Assembly (NCBI RefSeq): GCF_001613305.1
Contig: NZ_BDCC01000012.1
Location: 248,001-312,000, forward strand
Source of the DNA: Nocardia vaccinii NBRC 15922
GTDB lineage: Bacteria > Actinomycetota > Actinomycetes > Mycobacteriales > Mycobacteriaceae
Reading direction: 5' to 3'
DNA length: 64,000 nt
The notes under the pieces were generated by a model. The model was not told the origin of the DNA. It did not search any database and was given only the letters and a program-made list of their open reading frames with translations. Position 1 is the first letter of the stretch. Every line of letters starts with the position of its first letter. Below, one piece after another: positions 14,438-23,342 of this stretch. The position numbers and the translations under genes are program-made.

Positions 14438-17374
14438 CTATTCCCAATCGCCAATGAGGATGAAGGGCGCCCATCGATGGAGTGAGTTCCATCGATCGGT
14501 GTGCTCCGCTACCTCGACCACGGCCCGGCGGAGTGCTTCGGCCTTGGTCGAGGTGGGTAGGTAGGTGTAGAACCTCGTCATGATTTCGGCAGTGGAATCA
14601 TCGGCCACCCGCCAGAGGCCGGCCACCACGCTCGGCGCACCCGCGTACAGAAAACCACGCACGAGCCCCATCAGGTCGTCGCCTGGATGGTGTCTGCTCA
14701 CACCGGTCTCGCATCCGCTGAGTGTGGCCAGCCATAGCCGCAGCCCGGACAACGCGGCGACGTCGCGAGCGGTGAGCAAGCCGTCTGCCAGCCGCAGCCC
14801 GGACGCCATCGGATCGTCGGCGTCGAATGTGGCATGCCCGGCGTAGTGCACGACATCGGCATCGATGAGGGCGGCCGTGAAGGCTCGGCGCGTAACGGCC
14901 TCGCCCAGTAGCGGTTCGGTGGTGAAGAATTCGGCCACGCTCTGAGATTCGGTTCTGGCGTGTGGGAGATTCCGGCCCGGATCGCCGAATACCGCTACGC
15001 GCCGCAGGCTGTCCGGGCGGACGGTCGCGCGGCAGGCACGCAGAACCGATGCGCTCGAGGTGTATGCGACCGGATTTCGTTCGATCAGATACCGGCCGTC
15101 GAGCCGCAACGCGTGCAGGGGCAGATAGTGCAGGAGTCCGTGTGGTGCCAGAACGACCAGCTCGTCGCGCCGGGCCCAGGTGGCGATAGGGGCGATGATC
15201 GAATCATAACCGTGCCAGAGTTCTTCGAGCCCACTGTGCACGAGGTCGCGTACACGACCGGCACTGCCGAAGTTGGTCAGCACGAAGCGTCGTAGCGAAT
15301 CTCGTTCGATCGCAACCGAAACCGCCCGGGGCTCGGCCCAGTCGGACCGGACACCGAGTATCACCACGCGGTCGGCGGTGGTGAAGTACTGCACGAACAG
15401 CGTCGATTGGTCGAGCAGCGTTTGGGATTCGGTGTAGGACAGCGGTTTCGCGCCGCCCTCGGCGGCGGCACCGAGACGCTCGGCCAGTGCGCGTGCCTTG
15501 GCGCGTTCGCTCCAATCGAACGCTTCCGCCGGGCGACCGAGCGTGACACAGGTGGCCACCATTCTCTCGTATGCCTCGACGCGGGGTTCGCCGCCGAGGA
15601 ACTGCAGACGCTCGGCTTCGTCGGCGAGGCTCGAGCGGCTGTTCTCGATCTGCTCGATGGCCTTGCGGTAGTACTCGTGTGCCGTGTCCGGGTCGTGCTG
15701 TTCGTGCGCCCTACCCGCGCTCAGATAGGCGAATCGAAGAAATCCTTCGGCCCCGAGCCGCTCGGCGTCGGCAACCGCATCGAGCACATACCGACGCGCT
15801 TCGGCGACCTGGGCCTGGCCAAGTTTCACCCAACTCATGCCCAGGCGGGCACCCAACCCCACCGACACCGGGGCTCCTGGCGCCGACGCCAGGACCAATG
15901 CCTCGCGGTACCACTCCTCGGCTTCGTCCGTTCTGCCCTGCACGCGGTGGGCATTGGCTATTCCACTCAACGCCATAACCCGGTGGTGTGCCGGCGAACT
16001 GGTCCAATCCTTGTCCTCGAACTGTGCGACATCGGTCAATCGGAGTATCCGATGCAGCCATTCCAGACTTTCGCTGTAGCGGCGCAGCGAGAACAGGAAC
16101 GTCGCGCGATTGCGGCTGAAGACGCACTCTCGCATGGTGTCCCGGGTATCGACAGCGATGTCCAGGGCTCGGTCGATCAACTCCAGTGCCTGTTCGTTGT
16201 CGTGCAGGACCATCCCCACGACGCTGGCGCGGAAGGAGAGGCAGTCGGCATACGTCTCGCTGACCCTCTTGCTGAACGTCCTGATCAGGGCCAGTTCCTC
16301 GGGTGTGCTGCCGTCGCGTGTCACTGCGGTCGACAACAGCGATCGACAACGTGCGATCAGCCCACTGTCACCTTCGAGACGGGCCAGTGCTGCATCGATG
16401 TCCGCCAGAGCGCCACCGACATCTCCCAGATCGCGCCGCGCGCTGCCCGCTATCGCGCCCAGCTGCACCAATTCGTACTCGGCGCGCCACGTCACGAGCG
16501 CCAGCTTCGAACCGCCGGACCCGAAAATCCGCGTGCGCAAGTCCCGCGTCCCGTGCCGGGCAATCCGTTCGACCCGCGCAATGGTCTGTCGCAGGCGTGC
16601 TATTGCCTGTTCACCCTGCGCGATCGCACTCAGAGCCTCGGCATGCCGACCGGCCCGATGCAGATTCTGGGCCAGATTATGCAGTACCGCAATATATTCG
16701 ACGATCCCTTTGCGCCTGCGGCAGATGCGCGCGGCCCACCGATCCCACCACACGGCCCGCGCGGGCTCCCCCGTCATCGAGTACGTCACACCGACGAACG
16801 AGACCACCTCCGAGCGTTCGGCACCCGGTTGCAGTAGCGACAACGGCACCGAAAGCAAGGCCATCACTCGGGCGAGGCGCACCCGTCCGCGCCGTGCGGC
16901 ATCGCGAGCGGTTGCCTGCAAGGCCGACTCCAGCGCGAGCACGGTCGTCGCCCCCAAACAGGTCCCGGCCAGCACAGGCACCGCATACCAATTCAGAAGG
17001 GGCGCACCGGACCCCGCGAACGATCCTATGACCGCCGCGGCGATGCCGATCTCGATCAGCTCCCGGATGCCGAGCAGAACCAGCACGATCACCATCGTGG
17101 ACCCGGCCAGCTGTTCCAACGCCCCCCGAACCGCCCACATCGCGAACGCCACTGGGACTGCGGTGAACAGCGGCGACATCCGCCACACTCCGCGTTGCCG
17201 CAGCCGCCGCGCTGTCACGAACCAGCCGGCCGACAACACCGACACCAGGACGGCCGGCGCCCACCAGCGCGCGACACCGGACGCGAGCGAAACGGGCAAC
17301 CACCACGCCAGCAGCCCGATCAGGTAGTAGAAGGCGAACTTTCGTGCGAACTCGGCACGGCCGGGCATCCCCAT
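14438..17374 (-). CDS. Membrane-anchored TPR-CHAT protease
   Basis: 978 aa. The first ~170 residues hold four to five membrane helices. Residues ~190-640 are helical tetratricopeptide-like repeats (for example GRTDEAEEWYREALVLA and AHEYYRKAIEQIENS). Residues ~690-978 are a CHAT caspase-like peptidase domain: HGLLHYLPLHAL, catalytic His in HYAGHATFD (~847), catalytic Cys in LSGCETG (~888), then GAPSVVAGLWRV and the WAPFILIGDW end typical of CHAT. CHAT proteases cleave partner proteins on activation, as in TPR-CHAT/Craspase and gasdermin systems. It starts one base after the stop of the small membrane gene, so translation is coupled. Confidence 0.9.
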   Translation of the reverse strand: MGMPGRAEFARKFAFYYLIGLLAWWLPVSLASGVARWWAPAVLVSVLSAGWFVTARRLRQRGVWRMSPLFTAVPVAFAMWAVRGALEQLAGSTMVIVLVLLGIRELIEIGIAAAVIGSFAGSGAPLLNWYAVPVLAGTCLGATTVLALESALQATARDAARRGRVRLARVMALLSVPLSLLQPGAERSEVVSFVGVTYSMTGEPARAVWWDRWAARICRRRKGIVEYIAVLHNLAQNLHRAGRHAEALSAIAQGEQAIARLRQTIARVERIARHGTRDLRTRIFGSGGSKLALVTWRAEYELVQLGAIAGSARRDLGDVGGALADIDAALARLEGDSGLIARCRSLLSTAVTRDGSTPEELALIRTFSKRVSETYADCLSFRASVVGMVLHDNEQALELIDRALDIAVDTRDTMRECVFSRNRATFLFSLRRYSESLEWLHRILRLTDVAQFEDKDWTSSPAHHRVMALSGIANAHRVQGRTDEAEEWYREALVLASAPGAPVSVGLGARLGMSWVKLGQAQVAEARRYVLDAVADAERLGAEGFLRFAYLSAGRAHEQHDPDTAHEYYRKAIEQIENSRSSLADEAERLQFLGGEPRVEAYERMVATCVTLGRPAEAFDWSERAKARALAERLGAAAEGGAKPLSYTESQTLLDQSTLFVQYFTTADRVVILGVRSDWAEPRAVSVAIERDSLRRFVLTNFGSAGRVRDLVHSGLEELWHGYDSIIAPIATWARRDELVVLAPHGLLHYLPLHALRLDGRYLIERNPVAYTSSASVLRACRATVRPDSLRRVAVFGDPGRNLPHARTESQSVAEFFTTEPLLGEAVTRRAFTAALIDADVVHYAGHATFDADDPMASGLRLADGLLTARDVAALSGLRLWLATLSGCETGVSRHHPGDDLMGLVRGFLYAGAPSVVAGLWRVADDSTAEIMTRFYTYLPTSTKAEALRRAVVEVAEHTDRWNSLHRWAPFILIGDWE

Positions 17375-17375
17375 C

Positions 17376-17561
17376 TCAGCCCGGGAGGACGTCGAGCCGC
17401 GCGCCGGTGATCAGCAGGATCACATATCCGCTCACCGCCGTGGCTATCTTGCCGATCCGGCCCCACGTCTCGATCCTCGACCCGGCCGGGTAGTCCTCGT
17501 CGACATCGACGCCGTCCCACCAGTGCAACCACCCATCGAAATACGAGATCTCCGCAATCAT
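17376..17561 (-). CDS. Small membrane protein, first gene of the CHAT operon
   Basis: 61 aa: an acidic, aromatic N-terminus (IAEISYFDGWLHWWDGVDVDEDYP) and one membrane helix near residues 38-54 (IATAVSGYVILLITGA). The stop is separated from the CHAT ATG by one base (TGAGATG), which supports translation and coupling. No family recognised. It may be a sensor or anchor subunit for the CHAT protein. Confidence 0.6.
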   Translation of the reverse strand: MIAEISYFDGWLHWWDGVDVDEDYPAGSRIETWGRIGKIATAVSGYVILLITGARLDVLPG

Positions 17562-17758
17562 CGCCCATCCCCATCGAAAACGCCGCTACCGCAAGAATAT
17601 CCACTGCGGAGAATGTCAGGAAGGAATCGTCCGGCCCGGCGACCGAGTCGCGGGGCAGGCATGCCGAGATCTGTGAGACTCGTTGTGCAGAAGGAGCTTC
17701 CGCAAGCCTCGCGTTGCACTCGGGTAGGGATACGGGTGTTCTGAACGCCCGGCTCAGC

Positions 17759-17903
17759 CGCCGCCGCGCTCAGGTCCTTCTTCGCTACCGCGCCAACCTG
17801 ATTACCGCCCCTGGCAGACCTCGGAAGACGTCGCATACGCCCTGCCACGCGTACCGGGCGATGCGGAATTTCGGTGCGGGCACGCCACCGGGGCAGGCCG
17901 ATT
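17759..17903. repeat. Direct repeat, copy 1
   Basis: Shares its core (CCGCCCCTGGCAGACCTCGG, then GCATACGCC, ACCGGGCGAT, GAATTTCGGTGCGGGCACGC) with copy 2 at 17994-18135. Copy 1 has six additional bases (AAGACG) after CTCGG. Confidence 0.7.
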
Positions 17904-17993
17904 GCTGCCCAGCCGCACTTCGGGCGACCGCGCATACCGCTACGCGGGCAGATGCCGGCGCGGCCGATACCGGTGCGGACTTACGTCTTCAGG

Positions 17994-18135
17994 CCGCCGC
18001 GACGCTCGAAGTCCGTCGTCGTCTACCGTGCCGACCCGATTGCCGCCCCTGGCAGACCTCGGTCGCATACGCCTTGCCACGCATACCGGGCGATCCAGAA
18101 TTTCGGTGCGGGCACGCCACCGGGGCAGGCCGATT
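17994..18135. repeat. Direct repeat, copy 2
   Basis: Second copy of the ~145-bp unit with scattered substitutions. A short CCGGTGCGGACTT motif follows it at 18136-18148 and also occurs at 17970-17982 before it, suggesting an expanded unit or unequal duplication. Confidence 0.7.
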
Positions 18136-18169
18136 ACCGGTGCGGACTTTTCGCCTTGTGAACCCCTGA

Positions 18170-19051
18170 TCACTCGCGGCGGGCGGACACCTCGACCGCG
18201 TGCGTGCCGAGCAATTCCGAAAGCGCGGACTCGAGGTCGTCGACGATTTCCGCGGTGTCCGGGACGGGTACGTCTTGCCAGCCGGGACCTGCCAGCAGGA
18301 CTCGGGCGCCGCGTTCGGCGCATGTGCGCACAGCCGAGAGCAGGGCGGTCGATTCCTGCTGTGACCACAGCACCGCCGCCGAGCCCGATCCGCTGCGATC
18401 GAGGGCGTCACCGAGGGCGGAGGTGGGGACGTTGGGGCCGAGCATATGGGCCGGGACGTCGCATTCGGCGAGTGCCGCGCGCAGTACCTCGAGTGGCAGG
18501 GAGTGCGCTTCGCCGCTGGTGCAGGCGAGCAGTACGGGGGCCGCGGATGCGTCGGCCGGCGGCGGGATGGCGCGGTGCAGTGCGACCGTAATGCACCAGG
18601 ACAGCAGGTGTTCGACGTCGATGCATCCCTCGCCCGCCCCCTGCCGCTGGACTATTTCGGCGAATGCCGGGCGGCACAACCGCTCCCAGGTGTCGACGAC
18701 GCCGAACGCCTGAATATGGGCCAGCAGCAACGACTGCAGTCCGGTGGGCTCGGATGCGAATGCGGCGTCGAGGAGTGCGGCGTGGTCACCGACGACCGGC
18801 GCCGGTCCGCGCACGGACTCGGCCGCTCGCGCCGGGCTCGATCCGCTCCGTACGAGCACGACCATGCGCTCGAGTCGAACGATATCGGCCTCCGAGTAGA
18901 GGCGGTGGCGCCCGCGCTGATGCTGGGACGGGCCGATGCCGTAGCGCTGATTCCAGCTACGCAGCGTCGCGGTGGGGATACCGATGCGCTCCGCGACGGT
19001 GCGCACCGAGAATCCGGTCGCGTCGTTGTCGGGCGGCGAGTCAGCGGACAT
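18170..19051 (-). CDS. CarH/LitR-like MerR regulator with B12-binding domain
   Basis: 293 aa. A MerR HTH (residues 14-65: VRTVAERIGIPTATLRSWNQRYGI, GRHRLYSEADIVRLERM) is joined to a helical bundle and a B12-binding fold. In CarH a W-x9-E-H motif caps adenosylcobalamin. Here the E-H is kept (147-148), but the Trp position holds Gln137 and the next residue, His in CarH, is Gly138. The lower axial His (GEAHSL, 183) is kept with the CarH spacing of 35 residues. Such proteins repress carotenoid genes in the dark and release DNA in light. Carotenoid genes adjoin, and tandem 11-bp repeats at 19151, 24601 and 24763 are the likely sites. Confidence 0.88.
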   Translation of the reverse strand: MSADSPPDNDATGFSVRTVAERIGIPTATLRSWNQRYGIGPSQHQRGRHRLYSEADIVRLERMVVLVRSGSSPARAAESVRGPAPVVGDHAALLDAAFASEPTGLQSLLLAHIQAFGVVDTWERLCRPAFAEIVQRQGAGEGCIDVEHLLSWCITVALHRAIPPPADASAAPVLLACTSGEAHSLPLEVLRAALAECDVPAHMLGPNVPTSALGDALDRSGSGSAAVLWSQQESTALLSAVRTCAERGARVLLAGPGWQDVPVPDTAEIVDDLESALSELLGTHAVEVSARRE

Positions 19052-19150
19052 GGCGATCATTCTGCCTTTCGCGGGCATGGACGCCGCAACGTCACAGCGC
19101 TGCGGCGCCCGCGCGACGCGGGACGAAGCGGGCGGCGACCCCTCCATTAT

Positions 19151-19172
19151 GCATCGATTGCGCATCGATAGA
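19151..19172. promoter_or_regulatory. Tandem 11-bp repeats GCATCGATNNN, LitR/CarH-type operator
   Basis: GCATCGATTGC and GCATCGATAGA follow one another exactly 11 bp apart, about 100 bp upstream of the regulator start and 210 bp before the NAD-binding gene. CarH proteins bind tandem 11-bp direct repeats. The same GCATC pairs occur before crtE and the secreted-protein gene. Confidence 0.7.
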
Positions 19173-19381
19173 TGTAGGATCACTGTGTCGTCGAACTCGA
19201 GTGCATCGAACGGAGGCCGCTGATGCTCGCACATCGCTCACAGATGGACGGACTCGGCGGCGTCGATCGGGGCGACTCGGCGATACATCGACAGTGGCGC
19301 GCGGCCGCCGACCGCGCGACCTTCCCGACGTCGATCGTGAAAATGCCTGGCATATAACCGATTCGGTGATCAGGAGACAGT

Positions 19382-20854
19382 ATGCGATGTGTGGTGTTCG
19401 GTGCCACCGGCTACATCGGTGGCCGGCTGGTACCCGAACTGCTGGCCGCGGGCCATGAGGTGCGGGTTCTGGCCCGCACCCCGGCCAAACTCGACGATGC
19501 CCGCTGGCGCGACAGCGTGGAGGTCCGCCGCGGTGACGTACTCCGCGCCGACGATGTGGCCGCGGCTTGCGCCGATGCGGATGTGCTCTACTACCTGGTG
19601 CATTCGCTGACGCGAACGGATTTCGACGATGTCGACCGCCGCGCGGCGGCACTGGTGGCCGAGCAGGCCGCCCAGGCGGGAGTGCGCCGGATCGTGTATC
19701 TGGGCGGCATTGTTCCGCCCGGTCAACGGCTGTCCCGGCACCTGTCCTCCCGCGCCGAGGTCGGGAGAATCCTGCTCGGGGGATCGGTACCGGCCATCGC
19801 GCTGCAGGCCGCGGTGATCATCGGATCCGGGTCGGCCAGTTTCGAGATGCTGCGCTATCTCACCGAGCGGCTGCCGGTGATGGTCACCCCGCGCTGGGTG
19901 CGCAACCGCATCCAGCCGATCGCGGTGCGAGATGTGCTGTACTACCTGACCCGGGCGGCCGAACTACCGCCGGATGTGCGGGGCGCCTTCGATATCGGCG
20001 GCCCGGACGTACTCACCTACCGGCAGATGATGCGCGATTACGCGGCAGTGGCGAGGCTGCCGCGGCGGGTGATCATCCCGGTTCCGGTGCTCACCCCCTG
20101 GCTGTCGGCACAATGGGTGAACCTGGTCACCCCGGTCCCCAAGGCGATCGCCGTACCGCTGATGGAATCGCTGATCCACGATGTGATCTGCAAAGACCAC
20201 GCGATCGCGCGGCACATACCCGATCCGGCGGGCGGGCTGACCGATTACCGCACGGCTGTCGAATTGGCGTTGGCGCGCATCCGAGACCTGAACGTACCCA
20301 CCCGCTGGTCCGATGCCGACCAGCTCGGTCGTGAGCCGTCCTCTCCCCTGCCGACGGACCCCGCGTGGTCGGGCGGCTCGCTCTACGTCGACTTACGGGA
20401 ACGGCCCACCCGGGCCGATCCGGCGACGCTGTGGGCGATGATCGAATCCATCGGTGGCGAACACGGCTGGTACTCCTTCCCGCTGGCGTGGTCGTTGCGA
20501 GGTTGGATCGACCGGCTGGCCGGAGGCGTCGGACTGCGACGCGGGAGACGCGACCCGCATCGGCTGCACGCCGGCGAAGCGCTCGACTGGTGGCGCGTGG
20601 AACGCATCGAACGGCCGCACACACTCGTATTGCGCGCGGAGATGCGGCTGCCCGGACGAGCGTGGCTGGAGCTGAGCGTCGACACCGACCCGCGTGGCAC
20701 GATCTACCGGCAGCGTGCCGTGTTCGAACCGCACGGCTTGGCCGGACACCTGTACTGGAAGGCCATCGCTCCCTTCCACGCGCTCATCTTCGGCGGAATG
20801 ACGCGCAATATCACCGGAGCCGCGGAAGAGGCTGTATCCCAGCCTGTCTCATAA
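19382..20854 (+). CDS. NAD(P)-binding SDR-type protein with C-terminal DUF2867 domain
   Basis: 490 aa. The N-terminus is an atypical SDR/NmrA-like Rossmann domain (VVFGATGYIGGRLVPEL, then ARTPAKL and YLVHSL). The C-terminal ~150 residues are DUF2867 (GGSLYVDLRERPTRADP, then LDWWRVERIE, HLYWKAIAPFHALIF). Proteins of this build recur in LitR-type carotenoid loci; their role is not settled. ATG 19382 follows GGAGACAGT. Its last 44 bases overlap the 3' end of convergent crtB. Light control through the repeats at 19151 is likely. Confidence 0.88.
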   Translation: MRCVVFGATGYIGGRLVPELLAAGHEVRVLARTPAKLDDARWRDSVEVRRGDVLRADDVAAACADADVLYYLVHSLTRTDFDDVDRRAAALVAEQAAQAGVRRIVYLGGIVPPGQRLSRHLSSRAEVGRILLGGSVPAIALQAAVIIGSGSASFEMLRYLTERLPVMVTPRWVRNRIQPIAVRDVLYYLTRAAELPPDVRGAFDIGGPDVLTYRQMMRDYAAVARLPRRVIIPVPVLTPWLSAQWVNLVTPVPKAIAVPLMESLIHDVICKDHAIARHIPDPAGGLTDYRTAVELALARIRDLNVPTRWSDADQLGREPSSPLPTDPAWSGGSLYVDLRERPTRADPATLWAMIESIGGEHGWYSFPLAWSLRGWIDRLAGGVGLRRGRRDPHRLHAGEALDWWRVERIERPHTLVLRAEMRLPGRAWLELSVDTDPRGTIYRQRAVFEPHGLAGHLYWKAIAPFHALIFGGMTRNITGAAEEAVSQPVS

Positions 20855-21782
20855 CCCGCGGCATGGGACGCCGAGCCCAAAGCGCGCGAGCGAGCCCCTG
20901 ACTCCCCACCGCAGCGCGCCGCGGTGTCCCGACGCGGGCGCGATGCACGAAAATATCGAAATCCAGGCTTTCGATTCGATCCAGGATCTCCGAATACAGC
21001 GTGAGCGCGGTAGTCACGCAGGGCCGCGACCGCGGCGCGAGCATGGCGATGCCCACGCGGGCGTAGTTGTAGATGTCGCGGGTGTACGCGTGCTGGGCGA
21101 TCAGCGCCCTCCGGACGCGGGGGTCGGTGCGGCGGTGCGCTTGACACCACTGCAGCAGATCTCGGTCGACGCCGTGCGCCGCCAGCTCGTCGGCCGGCAG
21201 ATAGACCCGGTCCCGGAACAGGTCCTCGTCGACGTCGCGCAGAAAGTTGGTGAGCTGGAACGCCTTTCCCAGCGCTGCGGCGTACGGCGCGGCCTCCTCG
21301 ATCGGGCACACCGTGCCCAGTACCGGCAGCACCTGTAACCCGATGACTTCGGCGGAACCGTAGACGTAACGGTCCAGAGCGCGTCGATCCGGATAGTCGG
21401 TGACGGTGAGATCCATGCGCATCGAATCCAGAAACGAGTCGAACAGTGCCGCGGGAATCCGGTAGGAGCGAGCGGTATGCGAGACGGCCGGGAGAACGGC
21501 GTCGGCGTCGGCGTCCTCGGCAGCGAACTGCTCGGCCAGCGCGTCCAGCCGCGCCGCGCGTTCGGTAGCCGGGCGGCCCGGGTCGATGTCGTCGAGAATG
21601 TCGTCGGCGCGGCGGGCGAAACCGTAGAGCGCATGGATCGCCGGGCGTTGTTCAGGGGCCAGCAGCCGGGTGGCGAGGAAGAAGGTCTTACCGTGGCGCG
21701 CGTTGAGAGTCCGGCAGGCGCGATAGGACCTGTGCAGTTGCGCGTCGGTGCGGCTGGTGTCGATGAATGCGATGGGAGACAT
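20811..21782 (-). CDS. crtB: Phytoene synthase
   Basis: 323 aa squalene/phytoene synthase: condenses two geranylgeranyl diphosphates to phytoene. Asp-rich motifs are DDILD (60-64) and the later NFLRDVDED; YGFARRADD and the RVYLPADEL region are also typical. Third gene of crtE-crtI-crtB, 10 bp after crtI. Its 3' end overlaps the convergent NAD-binding gene by 44 bp. Confidence 0.95.
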   Translation of the reverse strand: MSPIAFIDTSRTDAQLHRSYRACRTLNARHGKTFFLATRLLAPEQRPAIHALYGFARRADDILDDIDPGRPATERAARLDALAEQFAAEDADADAVLPAVSHTARSYRIPAALFDSFLDSMRMDLTVTDYPDRRALDRYVYGSAEVIGLQVLPVLGTVCPIEEAAPYAAALGKAFQLTNFLRDVDEDLFRDRVYLPADELAAHGVDRDLLQWCQAHRRTDPRVRRALIAQHAYTRDIYNYARVGIAMLAPRSRPCVTTALTLYSEILDRIESLDFDIFVHRARVGTPRRAAVGSQGLARALWARRPMPRVMRQAGIQPLPRLR

Positions 21783-21792
21783 GGGCTTCCGA

Positions 21793-23331
21793 TCAGCGGA
21801 TGGCGGCGGCGGTCGATGCCGCGAAGGCGGACACGGTTCGGCGCGCGGGACGGGAAGCGGGGACCGGACCGGTGATCCGGTCGGCTGCGAGCCGACCGGA
21901 GACCAGCACGGGTGGAATACCCACGCCGGGGACGGTGCTGCCGCCCGCCAGCACCACGTTCGCCAGTCCCCGGATCATATTGGCCGGGCGGAAGGGGCCG
22001 GTCTGAGTCACGGTGTGCGCCAACGCGAACGGGCTGCCGGCCAGCATTCCCTGCCGGGCCCAGTCGGCAGGCGTGGTGATGTGGAGCAATCGGGGATCGG
22101 ACAGCGGAACCGGCAGCCGATCGCGGACGGTGTCCAGTATCTCCTCGGCGTAGTCGGGACCGAAGCGGTCCCAATTGATCGGTCCCCGAACAAGATTGGG
22201 TACCGGCGCGAGCACGTAGAGCAGATCCCGGCCGACCGGGGCAAGCGTGGGATCCCCCGCGGTGGGCCGGGTGAGCAGCAGCGACGGATCCGCCATGACG
22301 CGCCCGCGGGTGATGATGTCGGAGAACGTCTCGTCCCAGGCCCGGCCGAAAAGCAGATGGTGATGCGCCGCCTCGGGCATCGCCCCGCAGCCCACGTGCA
22401 GGACCACCGCGGACGGCGCCGCGGTGGGACGCAGCGGGCGGCGCGGAGAGCAGCCGGCCAGCCGGTAGGTTTCGGACAACTCGGTGGTGAGCACGACCGC
22501 ATCGCACGGGATCCGCTCGCCGGTCGCGGTGACGACCGCGCGGACCCGAGACCCGGTGCGTTCCAGGCTCTTCACAGCGGTGCCATAGCGCATGACCACT
22601 CCGGCGTCCTGGGCCGCGGCCGCGAGAGCGTCGGGCAGCGCCCGCATGCCGCCACGCGGGAACCAGACGCCGGCGATCGCGTCCATATAGGCGATCACCG
22701 CGTAGGCCGCAATCGCCCGACCGGGCGCGACGCCGGCGTAGAGGGACTGGAAGGTGAACAGGCGGCGCAGATCCGGATCATCGATATATGCGGCGACGGC
22801 CCGGTCCCAGCGGCGGAATCCACCCATCGCCGCGAGCCGGGCCAGCGAAGGACTCAGCGCCGAAAGGGGCGAATCGAAATTCGCCGCGATGAACGAGTCG
22901 AATTCGGCGTGGTAGAGCCGGGTGAGCCAGGCACGAAGGCCCCGGTATCCCGCCGCTTGCCCGGCCCCCGCGAAGTCGGTGATCGCGGCGGCCATCCGAT
23001 CGCCGTCGCTGTGGACCTCGAGTTGGCGGCCGCCGGCGAAATGGGCGCGATAGGCCGGGTCCACGGGTATCAGCGACAGACGGTCGCGCATGTTCTCACC
23101 GACCGCCGCGAACACCTCCTCGACGAGATGCGGCATCGTCAGCACGGTCGGGCCGGTGTCGAGGCGATAGCCGTCCACGTCGACGCGACCGGCGCGGCCG
23201 CCCGGGACCGAATCACGTTCCAGCACTGTGACCTTCCGGCCGCGACCGGCCAGATGCAGTGCCGCAGAGAGGCCGGCGAGGCCCGCTCCGACTACGACGA
23301 CGTGGTCGCTGCGACCGGTGGTCGTGCGCAT
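21793..23331 (-). CDS. crtI: Phytoene desaturase
   Basis: 512 aa CrtI-type FAD desaturase that turns phytoene into lycopene or a related polyene. The FAD-binding fold is at the N-terminus (VVVVGAGLAGLSAALHLA, then LERDSVPGGRAG). The C-terminal family signature NVVLAGGSTVPGVGIPPVLVSG is present (split here: LAGGSTVPG, GIPPVLVSG). ATG 23331 has AGGAGG six bases upstream; ATG 23346 would overlap the crtE stop and lacks a ribosome site. Second gene of the operon. Confidence 0.95.
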   Translation of the reverse strand: MRTTTGRSDHVVVVGAGLAGLSAALHLAGRGRKVTVLERDSVPGGRAGRVDVDGYRLDTGPTVLTMPHLVEEVFAAVGENMRDRLSLIPVDPAYRAHFAGGRQLEVHSDGDRMAAAITDFAGAGQAAGYRGLRAWLTRLYHAEFDSFIAANFDSPLSALSPSLARLAAMGGFRRWDRAVAAYIDDPDLRRLFTFQSLYAGVAPGRAIAAYAVIAYMDAIAGVWFPRGGMRALPDALAAAAQDAGVVMRYGTAVKSLERTGSRVRAVVTATGERIPCDAVVLTTELSETYRLAGCSPRRPLRPTAAPSAVVLHVGCGAMPEAAHHHLLFGRAWDETFSDIITRGRVMADPSLLLTRPTAGDPTLAPVGRDLLYVLAPVPNLVRGPINWDRFGPDYAEEILDTVRDRLPVPLSDPRLLHITTPADWARQGMLAGSPFALAHTVTQTGPFRPANMIRGLANVVLAGGSTVPGVGIPPVLVSGRLAADRITGPVPASRPARRTVSAFAASTAAAIR

Positions 23332-23342
23332 GTACTTCCTCC

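Larger units (their letters stand above)
17562..18169. other. Gene-poor region with a long imperfect direct repeat
   Basis: No supported coding sequence. It contains two ~145-bp imperfect direct repeats (17759-17903 and 17994-18135), separated by about 90 bp. Frames here are open only because of the high GC content. It separates the CHAT operon promoter from the carotenoid locus. Confidence 0.55.

Noticed and set aside
15407..16837. Long plus-strand frame of 476 codons
   Set aside because: Antisense to the TPR region of the CHAT gene; no domain in the translation.
17759..18135. CRISPR array
   Set aside because: Only two long, diverged direct repeats; no series of short identical repeats with spacers and no cas genes.
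17714..18591. Overlapping plus-strand frames through the direct repeats
   Set aside because: Several frames are open at once and the translations are Arg/Pro/Ala-rich. The repeat structure rather than coding explains the region.
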